Part shown: in pieces, positions 1 through 12,700 of the stretch
How positions within the stretch are numbered: position 1 is the first letter of the stretch
Layout: each line of letters begins with the position of its first letter
Source: Lethocerus indicus
Taxonomy: Eukaryota; Arthropoda; Insecta; Hemiptera; Belostomatidae
Assembly: GCA_019843655.1 (NCBI GenBank)
Contig: JACDQD010000104.1
Location: 3,348,001 to 3,412,000, forward strand
DNA length: 64,000 bases
Reading direction: 5' to 3'
Position numbers and translations under genes: made by a program
Notes under the pieces: generated by a model
The model's database searches: none
Seen by the model: the letters and a program-made list of their open reading frames with translations, nothing else
Told to the model about the DNA's origin: nothing

Positions 1-1720
1 TCCAGTAGGAGGTCCAACAAGAGAAAGAGAATATCGCACAAGTTTATAATTTTATTTAATGAAGTCAGATTATAGAAATATTTACTAATTTTTAATTATT
101 TGTGTCTCGTTAAATTTTCAGGATAACTGGAGCGTAAATTTGGGGACGTAGTAACACTTCGAGCGTTATTTACGCCAAATAGTCAATTTGTACAGTGTAA
201 GAAACGAGGGAATAAAATTTGGTTTACTGCGGAGAGATTTTTAATTAAGGTTCATTACGCCGTACGATTTCCTGTGAATCAAACAGCCGTCCCCGTTGCC
301 TCAAAGCGACGACACGAAAGGAGGCGAGCGAAACAATAGTACTGTTTACACAGCCGCCGATAATATAATCGTAGCGGAAGCCGCGACCGATAGACCGAAA
401 TGGGAAAGTGTGCTAATATAATCATTCCGCGCGAGCAGTACCGGGGCACAATTTCAAAGAGTGAACTCTCTGTTTTTGCCCAAGAGAAACTTCTGTCGGC
501 CGCAATTAGCGGAGGATACGGCGGCGGGTCGGAAAAGCGGTGGGTTAATGAGTTCTGAAATGGGAACCGTTTAAATTACAGAACTCCTGGGCTAGGACTC
601 GATGAAAACCTCAAAGGAGATCTCGGCTGCGCCCCTCCCGCCAGCCCCCCGGGTCATTACAGATGCCAAAGGGCGGCCTTTCAGAACGTTCCGCCCCATC
701 CCCATCAAACGAGTTCGGCCTCATCCCCAAAAGGATTTCCGAAAGATAAACCTTAAGTGCACTTCTGTGAGGACGTCAGATTGTCCAACGGGGGCGTTCC
801 TGAATCGACGTTAATTTCTTTTAAGTATTGCTCCCATTGAAAACCGCAATAAAACGGATGCCCTCATGGCCCGTTGTACCGAAAAACGATATTTACACTA
901 GTCTGAAATATAAATAATAATAATTATTTTAAATGTCCTAAATGTTTTCTTTAGTATTCCAGTGCCTTCCATACATTCATATTTGTATTTAACATTTCTA
1001 ATGAAATGTTTCCCCAAAACGAAATGCAAAAAACGAATATGAATTAGGTTAACCCCATTTTCAACAATCGTCTCTCGGACTTCAAAAATAATGTTAACCC
1101 TATTTTCTGGAGCCACAGAACTAAGATAGATATTCCAGAATATCTAATCCTAATGACGATTATCTTGAAATGCCAGAAGCTGGATGTTTTCAATTTCTGC
1201 AAATCCACGACTCCCAGCCAAATCCACACAGCTAGGAATATGAAAAACGACAGACGTTTTTTTATCGGCCGAACATGTTCCTATGCTTCAGCGAAATCAA
1301 ATATTAAGCCAATTCACGCGGTTGTGTGATAAGCGGCTGTCCTCGGGCCGGTCGATACCTCCGTTAGGGACGATTCGCCATTGAAATGACGACTTACTGT
1401 GTTTAATTCAGATGTGAAGAATCGATAGGTGGGGGCAGAATCCGAAGGGTATTTCCCCTCCTTTGTTCGTCAGTCCCCCTCTATTCTAAACGCCCCACTG
1501 TCGAGTAATGGGAAAAGAAAAACTATGGCAGGATTGAAATTGAACGGGGGAAGGATAAATCATAGTCGGGTTTCATAAGACCAAACAGGAGAGAACTACA
1601 AAACACACGCATTTTGCGTGGAAAAGATATTTTCGAAATATAAACGAGTCATTTTAATTCTGCATAAATGAATTTACTACACATCACTCACTTATTTCAG
1701 TCTTCATCCGATGTGAAAAG

Positions 1721-1777
1721 TATTATTAGGGTTATTATTAGGGTTAATTATTAGGGGTTGTTAGGGTTATTAGGTTA
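1721..1777 (+). repeat. Degenerate TTAGGG-like repeat
   Basis: Five TTAGG or TTAGGG-type units are spaced by TTA/ATTA words over 57 bp. The insect telomere unit is TTAGG, but the units here are irregular and embedded in ordinary sequence, so this is an interstitial or simple-sequence repeat, not a chromosome end. Confidence 0.55.
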
Positions 1778-4087
1778 ACGAGATTTATAAATATAATATA
1801 ATTCGTTATACGTACATAGGAACATAATTGACAAACATGAATAAGATATAATTCAACTGATTTCCTTGTGTCTATATTGAACACAAGCAAAAACCTGATC
1901 AAATATAAAAACATAAAAGTACCGAAGTTAAATTGCTAAGCAAGTTATATCAAATATTACTTAGGATAGAATTTAATTTATTAAAAAAGCACAATCGCAA
2001 ATCGTTAGATTTTGGAAACTTAACATTTAACAACCCCTCGACAGTAATAACCTTCGTTTGAAAGTTATATTGCAATGCTTGTCTGTCATTCATGAGAATA
2101 TTTTTACGTAGGAGTACTCTTACCCCCGGTGAGTCCTAATTTTTTTTTAATAATAAAAAATGGGAAGCGAAGCCCCTCAGACTTTTGCTTCGCAACTGAT
2201 TATATTAACCGGAGTTTCAGAGTTTGAAAGTTTGTTAATTTAAAAGGAAAAGACTTATGAAATTTCGGTGAAGGTGGCCGTTGTCTCCAAAAACCCAGCC
2301 TGGACCAAAGTCGCGCTTTGACTTCTTGACAACGCCTCGCTTGCCTCATAAGGGTGAGAAAGTTAATTAAACTTGACGATAAAAAGTTTTCCATTTGTTT
2401 GTATACAACAGGAAATATTCCTAGGTATTTATCCCTGGAATTAGACTGTGTATTATCTCGAAATATTATCTGAGAAAAATAAACCCCTTTGATAACTGGT
2501 CTTTGATGGAGTATTCATATTTCTTCATTTTTTAATAATACCCAACGTTCTGCACAATAATGGGAAATGGAACAACTGAATCACTATGTGGGTGTGGGTA
2601 TCGATAATTTTACGAAGTATATTATTATGCGAAGTCGGCAAGCCGGGAATGAAAAATTCGGTAAGATCGGCAATAGGAAATAAAGTTGCGGATGGAGGAA
2701 ATAAAAAATTCAATCTAGGTTAAATTTTCAATACTATGTATGGTGTTTGGTTTACCCAAAATTTTTCAGAAACCGATTGACTTGCTAAGGGCTAGTCCTA
2801 ACATCCAATACCTTGATACATGTCTCTAAAGAAAAGCGCGGTACATCAATAACGACTGAGTGCGCACTTCCTGCCTATTGTTCCTGAACGCCGACACTGG
2901 AGGGGAATCACGGCCGGTCTTCTCTCGTACAAGTGACTCGGTGATCCGGAAGTTACGTAAAAGGGGAAGGGAAATCTGGCATGAATTAGACTGACTTTTG
3001 ATTAAAAGCAAATAACTGGCCCAGATGTTCCAGACCACGCAGTGACTTTAAATCCTATACTTCTAGTTTCTGAAATTTCACTTATGCAAGAGTATCGAAA
3101 GAATGTCTGTTGTTTTTTCAAATGTGTAGTGTTGGGTGCATAAATCACTCCTTTTCTAATACAGCACTTCGCTGTCAACATTACAAAATCTACGTATCTC
3201 AAAAAGGTAAAATGTGTGGGATGCTACAGAGAGGTGGAGTGAACCCAAGGGGACAATCGAGAGTCTAAATCCAGGGCAGTAGAATGACATATAAAAATAT
3301 TTATATATAATTTGTATTTTGATAAACTTTAAACAGCATTAAATCACTGGAAAGGAATGAAATAAGACGTAATGCGAACCACTCCATTGCGTACTCTACT
3401 ACCCCAAGTAAAATATTACATCTTGCTTTCATCTACATTTTATGTGAGTCAACGTAATTTAACCCAAATTTGGTAAGATCCTATAACGTTTGATAAGTCG
3501 TGTACTTTCCATAAGGAATTCAATTACCAAAATTTCTTTGTGTGCAAAAGATGGGGTGAGGGATGACTTCGGAAGAGAGCTAAAGACCGAAATAGGAAAA
3601 GAAACCGGAAGCCTGGTCTAAGGGTAAGACCGAGGGAATTCCCCAACCCCCTAACAAGGGTGTCCGACGGCTGGGATTTGAATTACACGAGACATTGAAC
3701 GCCAGAACTCTGTTAAATTAATATGCTCCAAAAAGCTATTAGGGAGCGGCCCCGCATCAACCCAGCCGAGAACGGGGCCCTCGTTTCCCGCGATCCTTAT
3801 TAAAGTTTAGACCCCGAGCGTAATTCAGCGTTAACGCCTTCCGAGACAACGAGCCGGAGAGCTTAAATAACTAATATAAATAATTCACCGCCCAAAGAGA
3901 GTACGGTGTTATTAAGCACATACACACCACTTGAGATTACAAAGGTAAATTACTGTCTATATTGACAAAACGTGTAATTACTGTGATTAGGTCGAATTAT
4001 CCCGACTGTCATTGGTCCAATCGGAGTTCCTGCGCTTCCAATCAAAGGGCAAACAGCTGCGGCGGTTACCATGACTAACACGAGAGA

Positions 4088-4095
4088 TGACGTCA
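4088..4095. promoter_or_regulatory. Consensus CRE octamer
   Basis: TGACGTCA is the full palindromic site for CREB/ATF-type bZIP proteins. It lies in a CpG-containing patch with no recognised gene nearby. Confidence 0.3.
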
Positions 4096-7000
4096 GTTAT
4101 TATTACCTGGGCCATCGCCCCACTCACAAACCACGCTGAATGTTCAAACGTCACTATTATACGATTTTCATCCTTAAAAGTCAAAAGTTAAATATGTAGA
4201 AACACGACTATGACAAATCCAGCTCTGTTTTACGAACGTAATCACTGGCATACAGATGCATATGAAAGTATCTTATTAGCAACGTTACATCTTAATAGAG
4301 TTCCCTGATAAGGGGCCAAAAAGTAGTAGGCGCATTACAAATACTTCTTTAGAGGTCTGATTTAAGGCGTTATGACAATATGACAATAGGACATGCCAAA
4401 CAAGAGGCCAAACACTGCGAAGACAGTATATATTGAAAAAATTCAATATAATAAGTGCCGTTACAAATCATGCATTGTATTATAGTGTATGACTAGAGAA
4501 AATAATTACAGCGTTAAATTACACAGAACTAAATTATTTAGGTTGGAACCATTTCCAAGGTCCTTCGTCTAAGTCTCCTGCCCAATTTCTCATTCCCCAT
4601 CGCACCGATCATCAATTCTAAACCTGATTAATTCCACCCACGTCCGGCCACAACGGCCAATGTTCGCGCGGTTCTGGTGGCTGGTGTGAAAGCGAACGAA
4701 ACCAGAAGTGCTTCGTCACATTCGCATTATCTATCCTTCTCCGAGAGCACTGAGCGAAGTCTCACTCCACCGGGCTTTCACTCAACCGATGGACAAAGCT
4801 CACGCTTTCGTTCGATATCGGCTAAAATCGGTTTTATCGGTTTTAATTTACAAAGAATGGTTTGCAAAGTTTAAGGAGGGTTACCTTGCTGTCCACCCAG
4901 TCAATATTTAAAACACCTCTTACGCTTTTGACACGCGTGAAATGCGAGTAAATAAGCCCCCACTTGTGTAGTTTCAGCAATCTTAGAGTTAAGTTCAGTA
5001 CATGAAACGAGACAACAGTATCAGTCCAACAACGTTTTTACATTTCGGAAACAAAACATCCGAGCGCGAATCGTGGCAGAGAAATATAAATTAGCAGCTG
5101 GGGTCTCGGCAAAAGGGATTCTTTTCATGTGGCAGCAAGTGTGAATTCATTGTACAGACACAATGCGGGTGTGCCCTGTATGAATTACTTTTTTAATAGG
5201 TTTGCATGATGCGCATCCGTTAGTTAATTACGGTATTGTGTTAGAGGCGAAGTTGAATAGTTGCACACACGGCATTTAAAGTTCAACGGACATAATTTAA
5301 TTTAAACATTCCGACATTATATTAATTAAAATTGTACTTTAGAAAGGAATATAATGGTATTAAAACAACAGAAATATAAAATCACAAAGAAAGTTTCTGC
5401 GATATAATTTTTCGTATACGGGTTACTGTCCCAATATACCAATTGTTGCCAAGTAATTTCGATACCATTATTTAAGTAGAAACACGGAATCCCGAACTGT
5501 TTTACTGAACCCATTTCGAATTACAGTAATTGGTTCCCCGATAAAAGGCAGTCAAATACCCGTGACTGGAATAACAACTGATAATTTCCTTTGCCTTTTC
5601 ACCTCAGGTGCAATGTAACGTTCCCCTTTAATCAGGCCCTCGGATATATTTAACTTAATGCCGTTGGGACCATCTAAATTAGGTCCGAGCCCGTACACAA
5701 TTAACGTCGGCGATTCACGGCCCAAGCCGGGCCCTATCTCTATGACCCAATTCTCTGCCATTATTCGCTTCCTTCATCGCCGGCCGTCATCTCCGCTCAA
5801 ACTATTTACCACTCTCCCTACCAACCCCCTACTAGTTAGCAGTTTACTCCGACTTTGAAAGAACACATTTACTTCCGCGAAATACTTATCTTCTGTATAA
5901 TTTCGTCCAATTCTAGGATCTGACGCCGTCGATGACGTCGGCGACGATGATTCACATAATCACCGTGTTTTTAACTTCGATACAGGACAGATTGTAATAT
6001 TCAACAATGGTCAGAATAGGATCAATCAACGGATATGTGATACTATCTATGCGTCGATCAACTACTTTAACGCGTAATGTTAATTCGAATGTATCCGCCA
6101 GTATTCCAAAATTACCTACAGTTCTATACCTGTAGCCATGCAAATTAACTGGTAGATCTGCGATTTTTCGAAAAATAATACCCACCCTTCAACACTATCA
6201 CCACACTGTTAATTCAACCGAAAACTGCTCTGCGAAGCTTAAGTTGGATCTTTCACTGAAATCAAGGGTAGACTGTTACGAGTTTAAAAAGTCAGTTTAA
6301 AGTTGAGGTCACCAAACTTTATCTGATTGCAATTTCGCGGAACGATAATGGCGCATTGCACTCTACCCACACGAGACCTTCCTGAAAAATAAGTAAGAAA
6401 ACTACGACCTGTTATATTACAATTTCTGCAGTGTACATCATCGGCCCAAACTCCTACACAAGGTGATCGTTAGGAATTTTATATCATCCGTTTTGAAGTG
6501 GACATAGAGAAAATGTTCCCATAAATCAAAACCGAAACAACCACGATATTGCACTTTGCTCAACAAGTACGATATTTGCATGTTTTCAACACCTATCACA
6601 TATTACTTTGGAATATTTGAACAATAATCATTGACAATAACTCATGAAGGCAAGTCTTAATAAAATATCCAATTTTATTAAGTTGGAGTTATTCTGTTGA
6701 TAAAAAAGAACAAGCCACATATCGGATCAAATTCATAACCTTATCAAAATAAACATGAAACAAATTAGCGTCAATCCAATTTAATTAAACCTCATTCATT
6801 AACCTCAACCCATATCTGTCGTCTGGATCAATAATAATATGAGGGCAGTGCAAACGAAAACCTTTATTTTAATCCAATCCAGTAACACCCTGCATTATGT
6901 AAATGCCACTTCCGAAACTCAACCTTTTTTGTATATTTCATGGGCAAGAATTGTGATCATAACTATGTATCCGAAACAAATTCATAAATTGTCTTTAACA

Positions 7001-9481
7001 AATCCAAATCCGCGAACGGCAACGCGTTATTGTTTGTAACCCAAATATTTCCATCAACGATTTGCATTTCAAATCTAGTCGAGATCCACGTTTGAATAGC
7101 GACTTCAGTAAGGAGCATATTATAATATAGAATTCAAATACGTTGCACAGACAATTTTGATTGCGAATAGAGGAACATATTGTTCATATAGATGGTGGGG
7201 AAATTTAACAAACAAAAGCGAATACGAAAGCTGAGTCAGGACCACCGACTTAGGTTTTGAAAAGAAAAGGAGATACTCAAGAAATGAACGAAAGACAATT
7301 CAGTAAACAGCAAGAGACCCGAAACTCAAAAGAAAGATGATGACATCAGAGAACGTTTGTTAAACCTAGGATTTACATACTTTTCGACAAGGAGACGAGC
7401 GCTGCGTAAAGACAAAGAGAATACAATGTGCGCATAATCAAAAAGTGAAAAAGGTGTATCGCAGAAAAGGAATAACACCAAAAGGACGGGGGAAATAATT
7501 CCGACTACTACATACCCACCTTGATCTTCCAGTGAAATTATCATTAAACAATGACAAAGGCTAGTGAAGACAGTGATCACAGAAATGTGACTGCCAATTT
7601 AATTAAAAATTCAATTTCACTCTTCAATTATACAAAGCTTGGACAACGCCTCCATATTTATCGTAACGTTATTTATTAATTACAGACTGGCAGTTTTACA
7701 GTCAAGTGCGTTATTCCTCCTTTTTTCGTTCTTTCTCCGTTATCGTTATTATCTAACCACGCTCACATTATACGATATAACTTTAATGTTATAAGCAATC
7801 CAGCACTCCTGTGTGTGTAGGCTTCTTCTCAATAAACTTCATGACATTTTCACAAATTTGAAGCGTGTAATCTTTTGAATTAAGCGCAGAATCCGATCTC
7901 TTCGATCTCGTGGATCAATAGAGTTTCAATCACGTCCCCTCCTCAAACTCGTCGGCCGAACAGTTAGGACGGACGAATTTCCGCGATGGGCAAATTCCAC
8001 CGACCAAGGATGAAACATCGGACACTGGATAAGGCGGGCCAGGATCAGACCGGAGACTGGACGGAGCCGCAGGTAATTCGATACTGGAGGAATTTAACAC
8101 AACTCCTCCAACACCGTCCAAATGACAAGGAGAAAGTAGAAAATATCGTGTTTCGAATATGTAAAAAAAATGGAACCGTATGAAATATGCATGAAGTATC
8201 GGCCGTGCAGACTGGGCAGTTCTCGGGTTGCAGAGGGTTTGAGTCATCTTTCATTTTCTCGAATGAAAATAAGCCTGAGTCAGACAACCGCCTCAGGCCC
8301 CGCCCGTCTGTTAAAAGTCAAACTATTTTCCGTGTTTAAGCCAATTCTTAAGGAAGAGATCTGAAGAAAAAGTAATAAGAATTGAGGAGGAAATATGGGA
8401 ACGAAATTTAACCGGTTTATATAAAAGCTAATATGAGCTCGAGGCAGAAAATTTACAGTACACATTATTATATTTAATTTATATATTCAAAAATGACAAT
8501 ATACTTATCTTGAACATACGAGCCAAATTGTAAACATAAGGTCGTTTTATTATTCAATTATGTAATTGCACAATCTACTACCTTAGAAGCAGGACTTAAA
8601 TTTTGCGATATTAATTCTATACATATCAAAAAGTCCCAAAATCACGGAATAAAAAAATATATAAGAATACAGAATCATTAATCAAAAAGTCCTATCAGGA
8701 AGAGTTACAGTTCATTCGATAGATGAACAATAATAAAAAATGAATAAAATGCTATGTTAGTAATATATTAAATTAAACAATACTACTGGTAACATTTTAT
8801 TCATACGTATATTAACATATGAAAGACCCTATATGTTAACATACATTAATTAGTACTTAAAAATAATATATATGAACTTCACTGACCTTAGAGACCCGTA
8901 TGACAATATTGGAGATTTACTTTCATAGAATGAAACGAAACCGCTAATTAAGTTTGCATGGTCGTTAACAGTATTTTAAATGTAGAAAAAATAAAAACGA
9001 TTGACGACTTGGCGTTAACGATACTGAAGAATTATCAATTTAATCGCAGAGAACTAACGCTGAACGGCTTATCGTCAAGTGGTATGCAAACTGTTTAATT
9101 CATCAGACGGATATAAAAAATGTCATTATGTCGCAAATCTCATACGTCAATATTTGTTTGGTATACAAAAATCATACAATAATATTTCTGTTATGGTTCA
9201 TAAAATCGGTCATTTGGAAGGGCAAAATAGATTCAAATGGGTAATGAACAATTATTACTGTGTTGTTCAAAATCAATGTTTGAAAGCAATACAATGATAT
9301 TCCCGGATTGTCGGGTATCAGTAAAACCTAAAACAATGCTCCACGGAATGATCCGTCTGTTGTCTAGACTACTAATTAAGGTAGCGGAAGTGCATTTACC
9401 ATATTTACTTCTGTGGAACAAACAACGAATATCTCAAATCAAACCCGTCTGGAGTAGAATATACACCGGAGTTTATTCTTA

Positions 9482-9649
9482 ATGCAGTTACTACAAGCTT
9501 ACTTCATGCAATACAGTTTGAAGTACATGAGTTTGGTGGTCTTCGAGGTCTTGGATACCTTGATTCTTACGATCTTGTCACTGCTCGCTGGTTTGGTCTC
9601 CGCATTGCACTGGCACGAAAAAGCTACAGAGGAACCGAAACCGGTGTAG
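9482..9649 (+). CDS. Candidate 55-aa single-span membrane peptide or terminal exon
   Basis: The frame runs from ATG (9482) to TAG (9647-9649). The predicted peptide has a short N-terminal part rich in aromatic and polar residues (1-16), a long hydrophobic segment at about residues 17-43 (SLVVFEVLDTLILTILSLLA and on to W44), and a short charged tail with HEKATEEPKPV at the C terminus. Third codon positions are mostly G or C although the flanks are AT-rich. AATAAA lies at 9704-9709, only 55 nt after the stop. An acceptor-like TTATTCTTAATGCAG ends at 9487 in frame, so this may instead be the last exon (TTACTACAA onward) of a larger membrane protein. I do not recognise the family. The two other plus frames and one minus frame are also partly open here, which weakens the case. 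Confidence 0.35.
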   Translation: MQLLQAYFMQYSLKYMSLVVFEVLDTLILTILSLLAGLVSALHWHEKATEEPKPV

Positions 9650-9703
9650 TAAAAGATCAAACCAGCGAGCGGACACAGGAGATGGCAAAAACTATGGCAC
9701 TGG

Positions 9704-9709
9704 AATAAA
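9704..9709 (+). terminator. Poly(A) signal AATAAA behind the 55-aa frame
   Basis: A canonical AATAAA lies 55 nt past the stop of the candidate membrane peptide. Such hexamers are common in AT-rich DNA; only the position gives it weight. Confidence 0.3.
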
Positions 9710-12700
9710 TTTACTGTATCTTGTAGCAATACTAAGCCCAACAAGTGCAGTTAATGAGAGACTCTGCAACTCAGGTTGGATGGATTAGCAAATGATTATT
9801 TTGCATTCAAAAAGGATGAGTATCAAACTATCAAAAGCGCTGAATCACATTCGCAAGCTAATATAGGGCAGTGATTCTCAGTTCTGGGTCCTACAACTAG
9901 TTGGAACATTCAACATTTTCACTTAATTTAAAATTAACTTACTTAACAATACGTGCAGTATTACAACGACACGTATATCTATTCCCAATAATCCCAGTTA
10001 CAGTAATAGAAACATCGTTCTTAATAATGAGATCGCGTAAAAGATACACCTTAACTACTAAAGGATTCTGCAGATTGTGCAAGGTATGGTTGTCCTTTTT
10101 TTATTCCTAATATTCAGATAAGAAATGTTATGCCCTTTGTGGACGTGGTTTGTAGATATTTGTAAAAAGACAAAGGGCAATTTATTTATAGATCCAACTG
10201 ATTGACGGTTTACTAGTTTCCCCTTGCTTCCGCTCTTAATAACTGTCATACCTTACTTAACATGTGCTCTTAAGAGGACTTTCTCTCTTGGCCTTTAGTG
10301 CAATAATTATAAACTTCAATTGTTGGTTGAAGATCATTCTGAAATCGGACAATGGCGCTCAAAGAATAGTGTGGTTGCTGGATGATCTGTCACACACACG
10401 CACACAAACGTACAAATATAACGCCCTGTATTTAACATACCTCACCATGCCGGCGTGAGTACTCCATACAGCGGTGGACAAGACTGCGTTCAAAGCGATT
10501 CTCACAACACTCGCGAACACAAGGAGCAATAGGAGGAAACACCGATAAGAGTGACTATAAAGAAGTGGTGAGAGCGGACTTAGCGAGCGAGTACTGACCG
10601 AAAACTGAGAGGCGAACGCCGGGTGACGGGACCTCGGGCCGCCGTGGAGGGGAGCCCCCTCCGTGTCCCTCTCACAACCTTCCAAAACAAAGCCCGTCTG
10701 CGATTCTGCTTGCCTAATCCCCTCCGACTAGTCAATTGAAACGCCCTCTTCCTAGTGTCAAATTACCTCGACGACTTGACTAAAGTCAAGGAAAAAACCC
10801 GATCAGTAATAAGGACAATCTTTGAACATTTTACGGACACCAGTAAAATGGCACACGTTAGAAAGATTGGATTCATGAAAAAGGCAAGAAAAGGAAGTGG
10901 CAAGAGTGTTGAGATCCGGTAGAAAGACTGCTCGCCAGAGCGGGCGAGAAGCACATAAGCTTATGGGAATACGCTCGCGTTTTTTCAAACTTCTGTCAAT
11001 ATGCTGTAAAGACAACAAATTACAATATCGATTCGTACTGTTGTATACATCTCTTTAAGGTAAACCGTAATGTATGAAAATAATATTCGGTTATGAAGTC
11101 TGTTGACAGATAATGGGTTGGGTAATACCGGGTTCCATAAATGTCACTTTCGGGTTACGCACATGTGTAAGTACATGTTACCACATATAATTAGATATGT
11201 CGCTAGGATACACCAAAAATCAGCCTCGCAGATAAAAAAGGACATGACCAAGAGCCCGTTCTTTAGTGTTGTTATTATCACTTACTAATTAAATTGTTAA
11301 AGGTTTAGAGCTGAGCCGACAAATTCCGCCGACGAAAACAATGCCCGAGCACTCTACTGTTGTCTGCATATTATACGAATGAAGGTCCAAAATAGAATAA
11401 GACGAAAAAAGGTAAACTGTCGGGTACCGCCGAAAATAGTACCGAAGTCGGGTTGAGATTGGCATTCTGAACTGACGGGGATCGTCGGACACAACGAGCA
11501 ATTCGGGGGGAACGTACCGGGGAAAATTTTTTCCACTTGCGTCACCGAAACTGCACATTTCTATTATCAGCGACACCGACCTTAGCAAGAAGAGAGAGCT
11601 CGCCGGTCTGACGATCGCGTGGTGAGTGGCCGCAGCCGGAGGGAGTACGGCCTGCATTGTAGCACCGTTCTGAATCTTCGTGGAGAGTGAGGGGCCGCGG
11701 CCACGGGGGGCCGAAGAACGCGGTCGTCGCGTAAGCAGAATACCGCAGCGATATACGGCCTAACTGCGGAGATCACCGGTTCCCGACCTTTGCCATGGCG
11801 GACCACCGATTCGCCGGTCCCACATCCTAACCGACGACCTTACAACTGTTTACCACTGACGGATTTGTACTTCGAATAATCCTTCAGTTTGTTTTCATTC
11901 GGAGTTTACCTCTAGCTTGCACCTAGTGCAAAATGCAAGCTCACGTTTTTGTATTTTAAACTTCTCTATCTCCACTCGCCGGTACAGTGCCAGTGGGCTA
12001 CCCAGTCTGCCCGTAACATGAAAAAGAATATTCCACACATCTCGCCAACGTATTACCCCAAACGTTCCAATCAGCCATTTAATTAATTCGTGAACACGCC
12101 ACCAATAAGAAAAACTACAATCATACGATAAGAACACCGCCGTGGGTAACGAGGATGTAGAATAAATTCTAAATTATATGAAAAACGAGATGCGATACAA
12201 AATTGCCTCAAATGTAAAATATATATTTAGAATGTGTTCACTGAATGACGCCGAGTGAGAAGTGAAACATGGAAACAGTTAAATTAGTGAAACAATTTAC
12301 TACGGGCACCTGTAGTACACGCCGCGGCTCACTACATCGTGGGGGTCGAACGCTTACGACACGCGACCCGACCACTCGAAAAGAACTGAACAAATCTGTG
12401 AAAATCAACAAAACCGGCTGAATTAATTAAATTTATTAATTCCCAGAATTGTTAGAATTAAATCCACCAACACTGCAAAACCAACTAACTCATTTCCAAT
12501 ACTTTTATTGGACAACTGTGCAATTTCGAATTACGATTTTTCAGACAAGTCTGGTAGAGATGTAAAAATTATGATAACATTTTTGAATTATTGTCTATAA
12601 AAGTTGTAAAGAATGAACATCACTGTTTTCATATTATAAGAACAAGGGATGGTTAAGAGTGATAATAAAAAATACACCTCTTGAGTGCAAAAGAACTAAG

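Larger units (their letters stand above)
1..9481. other. No recognisable gene; mixed CpG-containing sequence
   Basis: GC-balanced patches (about 550-800, 3740-3860, 4020-4100, 4560-4860, 5550-5850 and 7880-8330) alternate with AT-rich sequence. Open frames here (such as 602-814 plus, proline-rich; 5552-5761 minus; 7986-8183 plus, with a donor-like CAG/GTAATT at 8071/8072) have coding-like composition but no recognisable product. The patches could equally be regulatory DNA. Confidence 0.4.

Noticed and set aside
602..814. Proline-rich 70-codon plus-strand frame
   Set aside because: High GC third positions look coding, but the whole patch is GC-rich and no splice partner or family is seen.
1721..1777. 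Telomere or subtelomere
   Set aside because: The TTAGG/TTAGGG-type units are few and irregular, and ordinary sequence lies on both sides.
5552..5761. Minus-strand 69-codon frame with a methyltransferase-like VIEIGPGLG string
   Set aside because: The string alone is short, the rest does not fit the fold, and the opposite strand is open too.
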